Part shown: in pieces, positions 18,301-27,497 of the stretch
Layout of the letters: every line of letters starts with the position of its first letter
Position numbering within the stretch: the first letter of the stretch is position 1
Source of the DNA: Pedosphaera sp.
GTDB lineage: Bacteria > Verrucomicrobiota > Verrucomicrobiia > Limisphaerales > UBA1100
DNA: 37,891 nt
Direction of reading: 5' to 3'
Assembly (NCBI GenBank): GCA_009695465.1
Contig: SIAW01000016.1
Location: 1 to 37,891, forward strand
Notes under the pieces: model-generated
Database searches by the model: none
Seen by the model: the letters and a program-made list of their open reading frames with translations, nothing else
Told to the model about the DNA's origin: nothing
Position numbers and translations under genes: made by a program

Positions 18301-18458
18301 ACCTCGCGCGCTTCCAGCAAAACAAACCTGCGGCAGAGCAACTGATCAAGTACGGAGAGTCGCTGGCCAAGGCGGGACTGGATCCGGTTGAACTGGCGGC
18401 GTACACGATGGTCGCCAATCTGCTTCTCAATCTGGACGAAACGTTGACCAAGAACTGA
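15348..18458 (+). CDS. Planctomycete-type cytochrome C / DUF1549 / DUF1553 protein
   Basis: This large 1036-residue secreted protein starts with a signal peptide (to about residue 26). The PSCyt1 domain holds the heme-binding motif CFSCH (43-47). The DUF1549 domain follows, with [13 protein letters not shown] and a second Cxx[11 protein letters not shown] (332-336). A linker contains a Lys/Glu/Gln-rich coiled-coil stretch (near 380-405). The middle part contains [11 protein letters not shown], a probable beta-rich insert. DUF1553 ends the protein, with [36 protein letters not shown] and [15 protein letters not shown]. Such proteins are lineage-typical periplasmic redox proteins of unproven function. 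The start at 15348 is chosen for the signal peptide; the frame is open further upstream. A DUF1501 gene follows one base later. Confidence 0.9.
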   Translation: MKPTRLNAIAAALLLATLQSASVIAAPKVDFAREIRPILSNHCFSCHGPDEQKRKAKLRLDDKTGLYAAREAGLRVVVPNEPLKSELFKRITHTDKDEVMPPPAHAKPLSAAQVALMKRWIEEGAEYQTHWAFVVPSKSALPKIGNSKWARNGLDPFIAAKLEDRKLSNAAEADKQTLIRRVTLDLTGLPPTPVEVEAFLADKSADAYEKLVDRLLQSPRYGEHMARFWLDLARYGDTHGLHLDNERSMWPYRDWVVQAFNKNLPYDQFTTWQLAGDLFPNATQDQQVASGFNRCNVTTSEGGSINEEYVFRYAVDRTDTTVAVWMGLTAGCAVCHDHKFDPISQKEFYQLYAFFHSAADPAMDGNILLTPPVLKLATPDQKKQLDDLEKQIAEARQKIASEIAKITYVEPVVAPDAKPEPVERVWVDDEFPAGAQAAVNGGTHALKFTEAVGAVKPAGGKKMIQRTDAAVAQDFFTSSTQPLIVGANDHLFAHVYIDPANPPKAVMLQYHIGGWNHRANWGDADAIAYGQKGTTQKVQMGPLPKAGEWVRLEIPVGKLALAVGTKIDGMAFTQSGGNVFWDKAGITTITNPLEDPTRSLAAWEKQNKNTKELPQPVKDALKVEAAKRTPDQQKTVLHHYLETAHAGAQPVLAPHRQQTKSLQDKRDVVDKASPSTFIMADLPQRREAHVMIRGQYNKPGDKVAPAVPAIFTQLANTNNPSRLDLAKWIVDPKHPLTARVAVNRYWQQFFGTGLVKTGADFGSQGEPPTHPELLDWLAMTFVESGWDMKQFVKLLVTSATYRQESRVTPALLAADPENRFYARGPRFRLDGEVLRDNALFVSGLIVEKLGGRGVRPYQPENIWEPVGFESSNTRNYVQDKGEGLYRRSLYTFIKRTAPPPFMSTFDGPNREQTCARRERSNTPLQALQLLNDIQHIEAARNLAQRLITEGGAKPEERLDFGFRIVTSRRPTVAEQGILKTSLDKHLARFQQNKPAAEQLIKYGESLAKAGLDPVELAAYTMVANLLLNLDETLTKN

Positions 18459-18459
18459 C

Positions 18460-19929
18460 ATGAACCCGCTCCAAGAATTCGCTCTGAACCAATCGCGCCG
18501 CCAGTTCTTTGCCGGCGCCGGCTTGAGCCTCGGCTCCCTTGCGCTGGCCACGATGCCCGGTGCGTTGAAGGCCGCGCCGTTGGCGGCGAGGAATTACGGA
18601 TCCACCGTCCATCCTTCGCTGCCGGAGCTGCCGCATTTTCCGGCCAAGGCCAAACGCCTCATTTATCTGCACATGAACGGGGCGCCGTCGCAGATCGATC
18701 TGTGGGACTACAAGCCGACGCTCAAGAATTATTTTGACAAGGAATTGCCGGCGTCCATCCGGATGGGGCAGCGGTTGACGACGATGACCAGCGGCCAGCA
18801 GCGTTTTCCCGTCGCTCCGTCCAAATTCAATTTCGCGCAACACGGCAATTCTGGAACGTGGGTGAGCGAGCTGCTGCCGAACACGGCGAAGAACGCGGAC
18901 GACATTTCGCTCATCCGATCGGTGCACACCAACGCCATCAATCACGACCCCGCGTGTACGTTCGTGATGACCGGCACCGAAGTGCCCGGCAAAGCCAGCC
19001 TCGGCTCGTGGCTCTCGTACGGGCTGGGCAGCATCAACAGCGACCTGCCGAGTTTTGTGGTGCTCACGCCGTTTGTGCCGAACCCCAGTCAGGCGCTGTT
19101 CACGCGCATGTGGAGTTCCGGTTTTCTTTCCAGCAAACATTCCGGAGTCATGCTGCGCGACAAAGGCGATCCGGTGCTCTACATCAAAAACCCGCCGGGC
19201 GTTGACAGCACCACTCGCCGCACGATGCTCGATGGCCTCAACCAGCTCAACGAACTGAATCTTCAACGCCTCGGCGATCCCGAGACGCAGGCCCGGATTG
19301 CCCAATACGAAATGGCTTTCCGCATGCAGACCAGCGTGCCCGAGTTGGTGGATCTCTCCAAAGAATCCGCAGCCACGCTCGAGATGTATGGCACCGACGT
19401 GAAGACCCCCGGCAGCTTTACCTACTGCGCCTTGCTCGCGCGGCGCATGGCTGAACGCGGCGTGCGCGCGGTGCAAATCAACCTCCGTGGTTGGGATCAA
19501 CACGGCAATCTTCCCGCCGACATCACCCGCCAATGCAAAGCGACTGACCAAGCGATTCACGCGTTGCTGGAAGATCTCAAGCGACTGGGATTATTTGAAG
19601 ACACGCTCGTCGTTTGGGGCGGAGAATTTGGCCGCACCGTTTACTCGCAAGGCACACTCACTGCCGCCAACTACGGGCGCGACCATCACCCGCGCAACTT
19701 CTGCATGTTCATGGCCGGCGGCGGCATCAAAGGCGGTTACGTCCACGGAGAAACCGACGAATTCAGTTACAACATCGTCAAGGATCCGGTGCACCTGAAC
19801 GACCTCAACGCGACCATCCTGCATTGCATGGGCGTCGATCACAGCCGGTTCTCATACAAATTTCAGGGACTGGACCAGCGCCTCACCGGCGTCGAAGAAC
19901 ATTCGCCCATCAAAGCCCTGCTCGCCTAG
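18460..19929 (+). CDS. DUF1501 protein paired with the cytochrome gene
   Basis: The 489-residue protein has a Tat-like N-terminus ([19 protein letters not shown]). DUF1501 motifs are [31 protein letters not shown] and [13 protein letters not shown], with [17 protein letters not shown] near the end. It starts one base after the preceding stop codon, so it is translationally linked to the DUF1549/DUF1553 gene. It is a paralogue of the DUF1501 protein at 13810-15216 but clearly divergent in the middle. It is probably exported, perhaps handling sulfated or phosphorylated polymers, which is inference from the superfamily. Confidence 0.88.
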   Translation: MNPLQEFALNQSRRQFFAGAGLSLGSLALATMPGALKAAPLAARNYGSTVHPSLPELPHFPAKAKRLIYLHMNGAPSQIDLWDYKPTLKNYFDKELPASIRMGQRLTTMTSGQQRFPVAPSKFNFAQHGNSGTWVSELLPNTAKNADDISLIRSVHTNAINHDPACTFVMTGTEVPGKASLGSWLSYGLGSINSDLPSFVVLTPFVPNPSQALFTRMWSSGFLSSKHSGVMLRDKGDPVLYIKNPPGVDSTTRRTMLDGLNQLNELNLQRLGDPETQARIAQYEMAFRMQTSVPELVDLSKESAATLEMYGTDVKTPGSFTYCALLARRMAERGVRAVQINLRGWDQHGNLPADITRQCKATDQAIHALLEDLKRLGLFEDTLVVWGGEFGRTVYSQGTLTAANYGRDHHPRNFCMFMAGGGIKGGYVHGETDEFSYNIVKDPVHLNDLNATILHCMGVDHSRFSYKFQGLDQRLTGVEEHSPIKALLA

Positions 19930-19938
19930 CCAACGGCG

Positions 19939-20148
19939 CTACAACTCATCCTCGCGCTCGGCGTAAAAAAGCTGATAGGCGCGATCGTAGTCCGCCTCCG
20001 GCACAAACACCTTTGCCGGCCGGCTCAATTCATCCGTGCCCGCCGGCATCGGCTCGATGTATTCCTCGCGGGCGGCGATGCCGTGTTTTTCGAGCATCAC
20101 CACCAGCATCTCCGTGTTCACGACCGGGCCAGTGTAAAAAAGTTTCAT
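19939..20148 (-). CDS. DUF2007-like small protein
   Basis: The 69-residue form begins MKLFYTGPVVNTEML, then LEKHGIAAREEY, and ends with KVFVPEADYDRAYQLF. This is the pattern of DUF2007 putative signal-transducing proteins: a short strand, a helix, then a 'V-x-[DE]xxxxA' end. The frame is open to 20238, with another ATG at 20181, but the conserved part begins at the Met at 20148. No good ribosome binding site marks any of them. It is convergent with the preceding DUF1501 gene and divergent from the isomerase gene. Confidence 0.6.
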   Translation of the reverse strand: MKLFYTGPVVNTEMLVVMLEKHGIAAREEYIEPMPAGTDELSRPAKVFVPEADYDRAYQLFYAEREDEL

Positions 20149-20179
20149 TCGTACGAGCACAGAGTATAGCCTATCGGGC

Positions 20180-21001
20180 ATGGCGATCCAATTCGGCATC
20201 TGCAATGAGATTTTCGAGGGCTGGTCGCTGGACGACACCGTCGCGTTCGTCGCACGCGCGGGCTACGACTGTCTGGAAATCGCGCCCTTCACACTCGCGC
20301 GGCATGTCACCGACATCCCCGCAGCCACGCGTGCGCACGCGCGCGAGTTGGCCGCGCGCCACAACATCCGCATCTCCGGCATCCACTGGGTGCTCGCGCA
20401 AACGGAGGGACTGCACATGACGTGTGCCGACGCCGCCACGCGCCAGCGCACCAGCGATTACTTTTGTCACCTCGTGGATTTCTGCGCCGATCTCGGCGGC
20501 CAATCCATCGTGGTCGGTTCACCGCGCCAGCGCAGCCTGACCGAGGACGTCAGCCACGAACAAGGATTGCAACGCGCCACCGAAGTGTTCCGCGCCGGCG
20601 TCGCCCACGCGGCCGCACGCAACGTGACCATCTGCTTGGAACCGCTCTCGCCCGCTGACACCAACTTCATCAACACCCACACCGAGGCCATCGCGTTCAT
20701 CGAGCAATTCCAAAGCCCGCATTTCAAGATCATCCTCGACACGAAGGCCATGTGCTCGATGGGAAAACCCATCCCGCAAATCATCCGAGAGAGTCGCGGG
20801 CACTTTGCCTACTTCCACGCCAACGATGAGAACCTGAAAGGCCCGGGATTTGGCACAGTGGATTTCAAGCCCATCGCCGCCGCATTGCGCGAGGTCGGCT
20901 ACGATGGCGTCGTCTCCGTGGAAGTGTTCAAGTTCGAGGAAGGCCCCGAAGCCATCGCCACCCGCAGCCTCGAATACTTGAAGCGCACCTTTGCCGCCTG
21001 A
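20180..21001 (+). CDS. Sugar phosphate isomerase/epimerase-like TIM-barrel protein
   Basis: The 273-residue protein is of the xylose-isomerase-like TIM-barrel (AP_endonuc_2) family, similar in size to typical hydroxypyruvate isomerase or epimerase members. The four metal-ligand strands are visible: Glu in ICLEPLSP, Asp in IILDTKAM, His in YFHANDEN and Glu in VSVEVFKFE. There is no export signal. The oxidoreductase at 21017 follows convergently, 15 bases away. Such pairs often take part in 3-keto-sugar or inositol-type sugar metabolism. Substrate unknown. Confidence 0.8.
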   Translation: MAIQFGICNEIFEGWSLDDTVAFVARAGYDCLEIAPFTLARHVTDIPAATRAHARELAARHNIRISGIHWVLAQTEGLHMTCADAATRQRTSDYFCHLVDFCADLGGQSIVVGSPRQRSLTEDVSHEQGLQRATEVFRAGVAHAAARNVTICLEPLSPADTNFINTHTEAIAFIEQFQSPHFKIILDTKAMCSMGKPIPQIIRESRGHFAYFHANDENLKGPGFGTVDFKPIAAALREVGYDGVVSVEVFKFEEGPEAIATRSLEYLKRTFAA

Positions 21002-21016
21002 GCGCGACAGGCGCTG

Positions 21017-22096
21017 CTAGTATTTCAGATTCACCCACTGCCCTGTGGCGGTGGATTCGTACGCCGCGTCCATCACCGTCTGCGAGCGGCACCCATCGTG
21101 GAACGACGGCCGGCACGGGCGCTGGTCGCGGATGGCCTCGATGAACTCGTAGTTCTGATCGTAGCGGAATGTGATGAGCGGATTGCCTGCGGCCGCATCG
21201 CGCGGCGAGCCGGGCCACACAAAAAATTCCTTCGGGATGATCATCTTCTCCAATCCCGCGCCGCCTGGTTTGCCGATGTGAATCTCGTTCCACTTGCCGG
21301 TGGAAAATACAAACGACGCCTCGCTACCGTTCATCTCCACATGATCCAAACTGCGCCAGCTCTCATTGTGGCCGGTGGCGAGCTTGCTGCTTTCGAGCAC
21401 GCCGGTGGCACCGTTGTCAAAGTCGGCCATGATCGTCACCCAATCCTCCAAGTCCGACGCATGCCCGTGCCGGTCGTCAATGAAGCGCTTCATGCCGGCG
21501 ACGATGCGTTTGAAATCGCCGTAGAGCAGATGCGCAAAATCAACGCGGTGCGAAAGCATGTCGCCCAGTTCGCCGGAGCCGGCCAGTTTCTTTTCCTGAC
21601 GCCAGCCGATGTCGCGTGCGCCCCAGTCTTGCAGTCGGCACGACCGGAAATGATAAGGCACACCCAAATCGCCGCGCTTCACCAGATGGGCCAGATAACG
21701 CATCGCAGGGACAAAGCGATAAGTGTAGGCCGTCATGTGGCGCACGCCGGCCTTGTCGGCGGCCGCGGCCATGCTGCGCGCCTCGGCGGCGCTCATGGCG
21801 ATGGGCTTTTCGCAAAGCACATGTTTGCCGTGCGCGATGGCGGCCAGCGCGATGGGCGCGTGCGTGACGTTCGGCGTGGCGATGATCACCGCCTGCACGT
21901 CATCGCGTCCGACAATCTCGCGATAATCCGTCGAGGCAGCCGCGAGTCCCGTCTGCGATTGCGCCTGCGCCAGCACGGCGGCATTGGCGTCGCACAGCGC
22001 CACCACTTTGGTGTCCGGACAAATCGCCAGTCCTGGCAGATGGTTTTGCAGGGCAATGCCGCCGCATCCGATGATGGCCACGCCAAGGGTGCTCAT
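21017..22096 (-). CDS. Gfo/Idh/MocA family oxidoreductase
   Basis: This 359-residue NAD(P)-dependent dehydrogenase has an N-terminal Rossmann motif (VAIIGCGGIALQNH), ATPNVTH, and the catalytic LCEKPIAMS, whose Lys is the conserved active-site lysine. The substrate domain carries the His/Asp-type motif GDMLSHRVDFAHLL. Likely oxidises a hydroxyl of a sugar or cyclitol. It is convergent with a TIM-barrel isomerase-like gene and divergent from the sulfotransferase-like gene at 22177. Confidence 0.88.
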   Translation of the reverse strand: MSTLGVAIIGCGGIALQNHLPGLAICPDTKVVALCDANAAVLAQAQSQTGLAAASTDYREIVGRDDVQAVIIATPNVTHAPIALAAIAHGKHVLCEKPIAMSAAEARSMAAAADKAGVRHMTAYTYRFVPAMRYLAHLVKRGDLGVPYHFRSCRLQDWGARDIGWRQEKKLAGSGELGDMLSHRVDFAHLLYGDFKRIVAGMKRFIDDRHGHASDLEDWVTIMADFDNGATGVLESSKLATGHNESWRSLDHVEMNGSEASFVFSTGKWNEIHIGKPGGAGLEKMIIPKEFFVWPGSPRDAAAGNPLITFRYDQNYEFIEAIRDQRPCRPSFHDGCRSQTVMDAAYESTATGQWVNLKY

Positions 22097-22176
22097 GCGC
22101 GCCTAGAAACACCAATTGCCGCGCGCTCGCAAGATTTTCCGTGGACGCCTCGGGATAAATGTGATGAGGTTTCACG

Positions 22177-22914
22177 ATGTCCCGCCAGCCGATCCATCTC
22201 GCCATGTGGTGCGGGCCGCGCAATATCTCCACGGCGTTGATGCGTTCGTGGGGCAACCGCGCGGACACGTTCGTGGTGGACGAGCCGTTGTACGCGCATT
22301 ACCTCCAATCCACCGGCGCGCCGCATGTGATGGCCGACGAGATCATCGCGCACTACGAGAAGGACTGGCAACAAGTCGTGTCGTGGCTGACCGGCCCCAT
22401 CCCCGGTGGCAAAACGATTTTCTATCAGAAACACATGACGCATCATCTGCTGCCGCACATCGGGCGCGACTGGCTGGATCGCGTCAGCAACTGTTTCCTC
22501 ATCCGCGAACCGCGCGAGATGCTCACCTCGCTCATCAAGAAATTGCCCAACCCGCAATTGGCCGACACGGGCTTGCCGCAGCAGTTGGAGATTTTCAACC
22601 TCGTGCGCGCCCGCACCGGCTGCGTACCGCCGGTGATTGATTCGCGCGACGTGCTGGACAACCCGCGCAGTGTTCTCGGTGAACTGTGCCAGCGACTGGG
22701 CATCGAGTTCGCGGAGTCCATGCTGCATTGGCCGCCGGGACTGCGCGACACCGACGGCATCTGGGCCAAGCATTGGTATCCCGAAGTGGAAACGAGCACG
22801 AGCTTCCGCCCGTATCAACCCAAGCCCGATCCGGTGCCGCCGGCACTGGAAGATTTGCTCGCACAGTGCGACGCCATTTACAGCCAGATTCATCCCCATC
22901 GCATCCTGCCCTAA
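22177..22914 (+). CDS. Sulfotransferase-like P-loop protein
   Basis: The 245-residue protein begins HLAMWCGPRNISTALMRSW, a sulfotransferase-like 5'-PAPS/P-loop segment (residues 13-20). It is followed at about 108-116 by FLIREPREMLTSL, like the 3'-phosphate-binding motif of sulfotransferases. GAGG lies about 9 bases upstream of the ATG. The next gene, a class IV aminotransferase, starts two bases after the stop codon, so the two are almost certainly co-translated. From memory, some plant BCAT-like proteins fuse a similar P-loop domain to an aminotransferase domain, which would support a functional link. Enzymatic sulfotransfer has not been shown here. Confidence 0.65.
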   Translation: MSRQPIHLAMWCGPRNISTALMRSWGNRADTFVVDEPLYAHYLQSTGAPHVMADEIIAHYEKDWQQVVSWLTGPIPGGKTIFYQKHMTHHLLPHIGRDWLDRVSNCFLIREPREMLTSLIKKLPNPQLADTGLPQQLEIFNLVRARTGCVPPVIDSRDVLDNPRSVLGELCQRLGIEFAESMLHWPPGLRDTDGIWAKHWYPEVETSTSFRPYQPKPDPVPPALEDLLAQCDAIYSQIHPHRILP

Positions 22915-22916
22915 CC

Positions 22917-23819
22917 ATGCTGCAACAGTGGAACGAAAAGAACCGCGACCTGATCGTTAACATCAACGGCAGGCTCGCGCATCGCAACGAGGCGGCCATC
23001 AGCCCGTTTGATTCCGCGGTGCAAGGCGGCGACGCCGTGTGGGAGGGACTGCGGTTGTACAACGGCCGGATCTTCAAGCTGCGCGAGCACCTGGCGCGCC
23101 TGCGCAGCTCGGCCATCGCACTGGCGTTTGCGCAGATCCCATCGGACGAAGTGATCCTCAACGAAATCAAACGCACGCTCGCCGCCAACCAGATGCGCGA
23201 TGGGGCGCACATCCGCTTGACGCTGACGCGCGGTGTCAAAATCACTTCCGGAATGGATCCGCGTCTGAATCAAGCTGGCCCCACGCTCATCGTGCTGGCG
23301 GAATTCAAGGCACCGGTTTACGCCAAGACGGGCCTCAAGCTCATCACCAGCAGCGTGCGTCGTCCGCCGCCGGATGTGTTGGATCCAAAGATCCATCACT
23401 GCAATCTGCTCCCGTCCATCCTCGCCAAGATCGAGGCCAATCACGCGGGCGCTGATGACGCGCTGATGCTCGACACGCGCGGATTTGTGGCCGAGACCAA
23501 TGCCACGCATCTGTTCCTTGTCCGCGACGGCACGGTGTTGACGCCGCGCGACCACGCCAGTCCCGAAGGCATCACCCGCGCCACGGTGCTGGAGCTTTGC
23601 CAGACGCACGGCATTGCGCTCACCGAAAAGGATCTTTCACTGACGGAGGTGTACCGCGCCGACGAGGTGTTTTGCACCGGCACAATGGGCGAACTGGCCA
23701 GCGTGGTGGCCGTGGACGGCCGCCAGATTGGCAGCGGCCAACCGGGATTGCTGACGCAACGTCTCAGCGCGCTTTACACCGAACGCACCGCCACCGAAGG
23801 CACCGTGGTCGCCGACTGA
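22917..23819 (+). CDS. Class IV (branched-chain/D-amino acid type) aminotransferase
   Basis: The 300-residue PLP enzyme has N-terminal SPFDSAVQGGDAVWEGLRLYNG and the PLP lysine Lys158 in VLDPKIHHCNLLPS. GADDALMLDTRGFVAETNATHLF and FCTGTMGELASV are also typical of fold-type IV aminotransferases such as branched-chain (IlvE-like) and D-amino acid types. The amino-acid specificity cannot be assigned. The start at 22917 is two bases after the upstream sulfotransferase-like gene; the frame is open much further back but without conservation. Confidence 0.88.
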   Translation: MLQQWNEKNRDLIVNINGRLAHRNEAAISPFDSAVQGGDAVWEGLRLYNGRIFKLREHLARLRSSAIALAFAQIPSDEVILNEIKRTLAANQMRDGAHIRLTLTRGVKITSGMDPRLNQAGPTLIVLAEFKAPVYAKTGLKLITSSVRRPPPDVLDPKIHHCNLLPSILAKIEANHAGADDALMLDTRGFVAETNATHLFLVRDGTVLTPRDHASPEGITRATVLELCQTHGIALTEKDLSLTEVYRADEVFCTGTMGELASVVAVDGRQIGSGQPGLLTQRLSALYTERTATEGTVVAD

Positions 23820-23826
23820 TGCGGCG

Positions 23827-24990
23827 TCACACGGCCAGCTTGGTCCACTTGGCGTTGTGCTTGGAGGACTTCACGACGGCCTCGATGAAGGCCATGCCGC
23901 GCACGCCGTCCTCGATCTTCGGATAGTCGTTGGCGGCTTCATCCTTGTCCACTTTGCGGCCGTCATTGTAGGCGTGGATTGCGCTGGCGAAATTCCGGTA
24001 GATGTTCGCGAAGGCTTCCAGGTAACCCTCGGGATGCGCGGGCGGCGTGCGCGAGGCACCGGCCGCGCTCTTGCACAGATAGCCATTGGCCGTGCGATAA
24101 ACCTGCATGGGTTGGTCGGGCCATTTGACGAGCATTGAGTTGGGCTCGCGCTGATGCCATTCGATGCCGCCCTTCTCGCCGTACACGCGGATGCTCAGAT
24201 TGTTCTCTTCGCCGACGGAAATCTGCGAGCAATGCAGCACGCCCTTCGCGCCGCCCTTGAAACGCAGCAGCACATTGCCGTCGTCATCGAGCTTGCGGCC
24301 TTTGACAAAGGTGGTGATGTCCGCAGCCAACTCTTCGATGTGCAGACCGGTGATATACTCGGCCAAATTTTCCGCGTGCGTGCCGATGTCGCCCATGGAA
24401 CCGGCGGCACCGGAACGTTTGGGATCGGTGCGCCAGCCCGCCTGTTTCTGGCCGCTGGCCTCCAAGCGCGTGGCCAGCCAACCTTGCGGATATTCCACGA
24501 CCACCTTGCGGATCGCGCCCAGCTTGCCAGCGCGGATCATGTCGCGCGCCTCTTTCACGAGCGGGTAGCCGGTGTAATTGTGCGTCAAGCCGTAGAGCAG
24601 CCCGGTCTTTTTCACGAGCGCAGCGATGGCCTTGGCTTCGGCGAGATTAAAAGTGGCGGGCTTGTCGGAGAGCACGTGGAAGCCGTGTTCCAACGCCAAC
24701 TTCGCCGGCGGAAAGTGCATGTGATTGGGCGTGACGATCGCGACAAACTCCAGCCGCTGCGACGCGGGCAGCTTGGCCTCTGTCCGGATCATCTCCTCGT
24801 ACGTGCCGTAGCAGCGGTGCGGTTGCAGGTATAGATCCGCGCCACTGGCCTTGCTGCGGTCGGGGTCGCTGGAGAAGGCGCCGCAGACCAATTCGATCTG
24901 TCCATCCATGTTGGCGGCGATGCGATGCACCGCGCCGATGAACGCGCCGCGCCCGCCACCGACCATGCCGTAACGTATTTTTCTGCTCAT
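23827..24990 (-). CDS. Gfo/Idh/MocA family oxidoreductase with altered EKP motif
   Basis: The start [19 protein letters not shown] is a Rossmann nucleotide-binding segment, and [10 protein letters not shown] is present. The usual EKP is replaced by SDKPATF: the lysine is kept but Glu is Asp. The second domain has [16 protein letters not shown]. The chosen start at 24990 gives 387 residues; the frame runs to 25065, but the extra 25 residues are not family-like. It is divergent from panD and convergent with the aminotransferase gene. Probably a sugar or cyclitol dehydrogenase. Confidence 0.87.
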   Translation of the reverse strand: MSRKIRYGMVGGGRGAFIGAVHRIAANMDGQIELVCGAFSSDPDRSKASGADLYLQPHRCYGTYEEMIRTEAKLPASQRLEFVAIVTPNHMHFPPAKLALEHGFHVLSDKPATFNLAEAKAIAALVKKTGLLYGLTHNYTGYPLVKEARDMIRAGKLGAIRKVVVEYPQGWLATRLEASGQKQAGWRTDPKRSGAAGSMGDIGTHAENLAEYITGLHIEELAADITTFVKGRKLDDDGNVLLRFKGGAKGVLHCSQISVGEENNLSIRVYGEKGGIEWHQREPNSMLVKWPDQPMQVYRTANGYLCKSAAGASRTPPAHPEGYLEAFANIYRNFASAIHAYNDGRKVDKDEAANDYPKIEDGVRGMAFIEAVVKSSKHNAKWTKLAV

Positions 24991-25021
24991 GACTTGATTT
25001 TCAGACAGCGAAAAGTAGGGG

Positions 25022-25049
25022 TTGAAATAGGTTGCGCGGTCTTTATATT
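25022..25049 (+). promoter_or_regulatory. Sigma-70-like promoter for panD
   Basis: TTGAAA (25022-25027) and TATATT (25044-25049) are separated by 16 bp. The predicted start lies about 30 bases before the panD ATG at 25086. The AT-rich -10 stands out from the local GC background. Confidence 0.5.
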
Positions 25050-25085
25050 GTCGCGCCTTTGCCAAGTCAAGGCGATCACCCAGCC

Positions 25086-25448
25086 ATGCAAGTGCAGTTG
25101 CTCAAATCCAAAATCCATCGCGCGCAGGTAACCGATGCCAACGTGAACTACGAAGGCAGCCTGACGATTGACCGCGATTTTATGGATGCCGCGGGCATGC
25201 TGCCCTTCGAGCGCGTGCTTTGCGGTAATCTGGCCAACGGCAATCGCTTTGAGACCTACGCGATTCCCGGCGAGCGCGGCAGCCGAGCCATCATCCTCAA
25301 CGGTGCCACGGCGCATCTGGGCAAGGTGGGCGATCGGCTGACCGTGATGACCTTTGCGTGGATAGATGCGGCCGCCGCTGCGGTGTGGCAGCCGAAAGTG
25401 ATTGTGCTGGGCGAGAACAACGCCATCATCAGCACCCGCGGCGTTTGA
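25086..25448 (+). CDS. panD: Aspartate 1-decarboxylase PanD
   Basis: PanD makes beta-alanine for pantothenate/CoA from aspartate, using a pyruvoyl group formed by self-cleavage. In this 120-residue protein, Gly24-Ser25 in NYEGSLTID forms the cleavage site. Lys9, Tyr22, Arg54, Thr57 and Tyr58 are at the positions known from E. coli PanD. The upstream in-frame region (from 25032) lies in the promoter and is not coding. It is likely the first gene of a run with lpxD. Confidence 0.95.
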   Translation: MQVQLLKSKIHRAQVTDANVNYEGSLTIDRDFMDAAGMLPFERVLCGNLANGNRFETYAIPGERGSRAIILNGATAHLGKVGDRLTVMTFAWIDAAAAAVWQPKVIVLGENNAIISTRGV

Positions 25449-25484
25449 GCGCCGGTCGGTCAACCCAGTAGAAAGGCTTTTGCC

Positions 25485-26579
25485 ATGCGTTATTCTGTCG
25501 GAGATATCGCCGCTTTGCTTGGCGGCACGGTCATCGGAGATGCCACGATGCCGCTCACCGGTTTCCAAGCCGCCGATCGCGCGCGCGCTGGTGAGCTGAC
25601 CTTTGCGGAGAACAAGACCTTCTTCGAGCGCGCCGAGCAAAGCGCCGCCAGCGCCATCATCGTGGACAAGCCCTTTGTCTCCGAGCGTAAGGTGCTCATT
25701 CACGTGCCCAGCGCCCGCACGGCTTTCGCCAGAGTGGTGCCGCTGTTTTATCCGGAGCCTCAACCCCCGCGCGGCGTTCATCCCAGCGCCATCATTTCGC
25801 CCAGTGCCAAGGTGCATCCGGACGCCTGCATCGGCGCGCACGTAATCATCTCCGCGCACACGCAAATCGGCGCGCGGTCGGTGTTGCACGGCAACAATTA
25901 TGTGGATGAGAGCTGCGTGATCGGCGAGGACTGCTCCATCTTCCACAACGTGACACTTTACCCGCGCACGGAGATGGGCAACCGCGTGCGCATCCACGCC
26001 GGCACGGTGGTGGGCTCCGATGGATTTGGCTATGTGCAGGAGGAAGGCCGGCACATCAAGGTGCCGCAGATTGGCAACGTGATCATTCACGACGATGTGG
26101 AGATCGGGGCCAACGTCACCATTGACCGCGGCGCGCTGGGACCGACGATCATCGGCAAAGGCACCAAGATTGATAACCTCGTGCAGATCGCGCACAACGT
26201 GGCCACGGGCGACCACTGCCTCGTCGTCGCGCAAGCGGGGATCGCCGGCAGCACGAAACTGGGCCATCACGTCATCTTGGCTGGGCAAGTGGGACTAGCC
26301 GGACATTTGCGCATCGGCAACAACGTCACCATTGCCGCGCAGTCGGGGGTGATGCACAACATCGAGGAAGGTGAGAAATGGTTCGGCACCCCCGCGCAGC
26401 CGGACAAACAGATGAAGCGGCAACTGTTAGCGCTGCAAAAACTGCCCGAGTTGCTGCGCCGGTTTAATCGCATGGAGAAGGCGTTGATTGGCCGCCTTCA
26501 ACTGGACGGCGACAAGCCCGGCGCACGCACTGCGCACGCCGCCAAACCAGCCGTGCCAGCCAAGATTGAAGCTAGTTGA
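25485..26579 (+). CDS. lpxD: UDP-3-O-acylglucosamine N-acyltransferase LpxD
   Basis: LpxD adds the amide-linked acyl chain in lipid A synthesis. The N-terminal uridine-binding segment precedes a left-handed beta-helix of hexapeptide repeats (residues about 100-310). The catalytic histidine His237 in [11 protein letters not shown] and the following [11 protein letters not shown] are present. The C-terminus carries a helical Lys/Gln-rich extension ([16 protein letters not shown]). At 364 residues it fits the family (about 340-360). GAAAGG precedes the ATG by about 9 bases. Its presence indicates a lipid A-bearing outer membrane. Confidence 0.94.
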   Translation: MRYSVGDIAALLGGTVIGDATMPLTGFQAADRARAGELTFAENKTFFERAEQSAASAIIVDKPFVSERKVLIHVPSARTAFARVVPLFYPEPQPPRGVHPSAIISPSAKVHPDACIGAHVIISAHTQIGARSVLHGNNYVDESCVIGEDCSIFHNVTLYPRTEMGNRVRIHAGTVVGSDGFGYVQEEGRHIKVPQIGNVIIHDDVEIGANVTIDRGALGPTIIGKGTKIDNLVQIAHNVATGDHCLVVAQAGIAGSTKLGHHVILAGQVGLAGHLRIGNNVTIAAQSGVMHNIEEGEKWFGTPAQPDKQMKRQLLALQKLPELLRRFNRMEKALIGRLQLDGDKPGARTAHAAKPAVPAKIEAS

Positions 26580-26587
26580 AATGGCTG

Positions 26588-26615
26588 TTGACTTGCTAGG
26601 CGAGCTTGCTAACTT
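26588..26615 (+). promoter_or_regulatory. Candidate sigma-70 promoter for rplM-rpsI
   Basis: TTGACT (26588-26593) and TAACTT (26610-26615) are 16 bp apart, beginning just after the lpxD stop codon. The leader before rplM is about 20 bases, with AGAGG at 26633-26637 as a ribosome binding site. Confidence 0.45.
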
Positions 26616-26639
26616 CCCCACCCTTTGTTCTCAGAGGTA

Positions 26640-27077
26640 ATGAAGACATATTTGCCCAAGATTGATCTGCAGCGCCGCAAGTGGCGCATCGTGGATGCCA
26701 GCGGTAAAACGCTCGGCCGCCTCGCCGTCGTACTCGCTAACATGCTGCGTGGACGCGATAAGCCTGTTTTCACCCATCACTTGGATGCCGGCGATTTTGT
26801 CGTCGTCATCAATGCTGAAAAAGTGCGCCTCACCGGCCGCAAGGAAACGGAGAAGGAATTCATGTCCTACTCCGGTTGGCGCGGTGGCGAGAAATACAAG
26901 ACCGTCGCACAAGTGCGCGCGACCCATCCGGATCGCCTCATCCTGCACGCCGTCAAAGGCATGTTGCCGAAGAACCGGCTGAGCGATCAGTTGCTGACCA
27001 AGCTGAGAGTTTTCAAGGGCGAAATCCATCCTTATGCCGCCCAGAAACCCGAACCCGTCACGCTGAACCTGAACTAA
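26640..27077 (+). CDS. rplM: 50S ribosomal protein L13
   Basis: This 145-residue protein is recognisable as L13: KTYLPKIDLQRRKWRIVDA, KTLGRLAVVLANMLRG, DFVVVINAEKVRLTG, the YSGWRGGEKYKT loop, ILHAVKGMLPKNRLS and the C-terminal LRVFKGEIHPYAAQKPE. The start at 26640 has AGAGG 2-6 bases upstream. It precedes rpsI by one base, the usual rplM-rpsI order. Confidence 0.97.
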   Translation: MKTYLPKIDLQRRKWRIVDASGKTLGRLAVVLANMLRGRDKPVFTHHLDAGDFVVVINAEKVRLTGRKETEKEFMSYSGWRGGEKYKTVAQVRATHPDRLILHAVKGMLPKNRLSDQLLTKLRVFKGEIHPYAAQKPEPVTLNLN

Positions 27078-27078
27078 G

Positions 27079-27480
27079 ATGCTCGACAAAAAGACAGGCG
27101 AAATTCTGGCAATCGGCCGTCGCAAAACGGCCAGTGCGCGCGTCCGCATCAAAGCCGGCAACGGCAAGATCACCATCAACCACCGCACGTTGGAAGATTA
27201 CTTCCGCGTGGAAGAACACCGTACCGTCGCGCTGCAGGCTTTTGCGGAAACGCAGAACACCGACAAGTATGACGTGCGCGTCAATGTTATCGGTGGCGGT
27301 TCCAGCGGTCAGGCTGTTGCTGTGCGACTGGGCATCGCCCGCGCACTCTTGCAAGTGGACGCCACGCTGCGTCCCGTGCTGAAAGCTGACGGCTTTCTCA
27401 CCCGCGATCCGCGCGAGCGCGAGCGCAAGAAATACGGCCAGCGCGGCGCCCGCAAGCGTTTCCAATATAGCAAGCGCTAG
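27079..27480 (+). CDS. rpsI: 30S ribosomal protein S9
   Basis: S9 (133 residues): GRRKTASARVRIKAGNGKI, then VNVIGGGSSGQAVAVRLGIARAL, and the diagnostic basic C-terminus RERERKKYGQRGARKRFQYSKR (ending in SKR), which reaches the decoding site in ribosomes. It follows rplM by one base and is followed by a strong intrinsic terminator at 27498-27526. Confidence 0.98.
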   Translation: MLDKKTGEILAIGRRKTASARVRIKAGNGKITINHRTLEDYFRVEEHRTVALQAFAETQNTDKYDVRVNVIGGGSSGQAVAVRLGIARALLQVDATLRPVLKADGFLTRDPRERERKKYGQRGARKRFQYSKR

Positions 27481-27497
27481 ACCCAATTTTGTTCTCA

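Noticed and set aside
15222-18551. 1109-codon minus-strand open frame opposite the cytochrome gene
   Set aside because: It mirrors the whole coding region of the heme-motif protein. The composition (Arg, His, Val rich) is what reverse reading of such a gene gives.
21098-22240. Plus-strand open frame opposite the oxidoreductase at 21017
   Set aside because: Arg/His-rich shadow of a clear Gfo/Idh/MocA gene.
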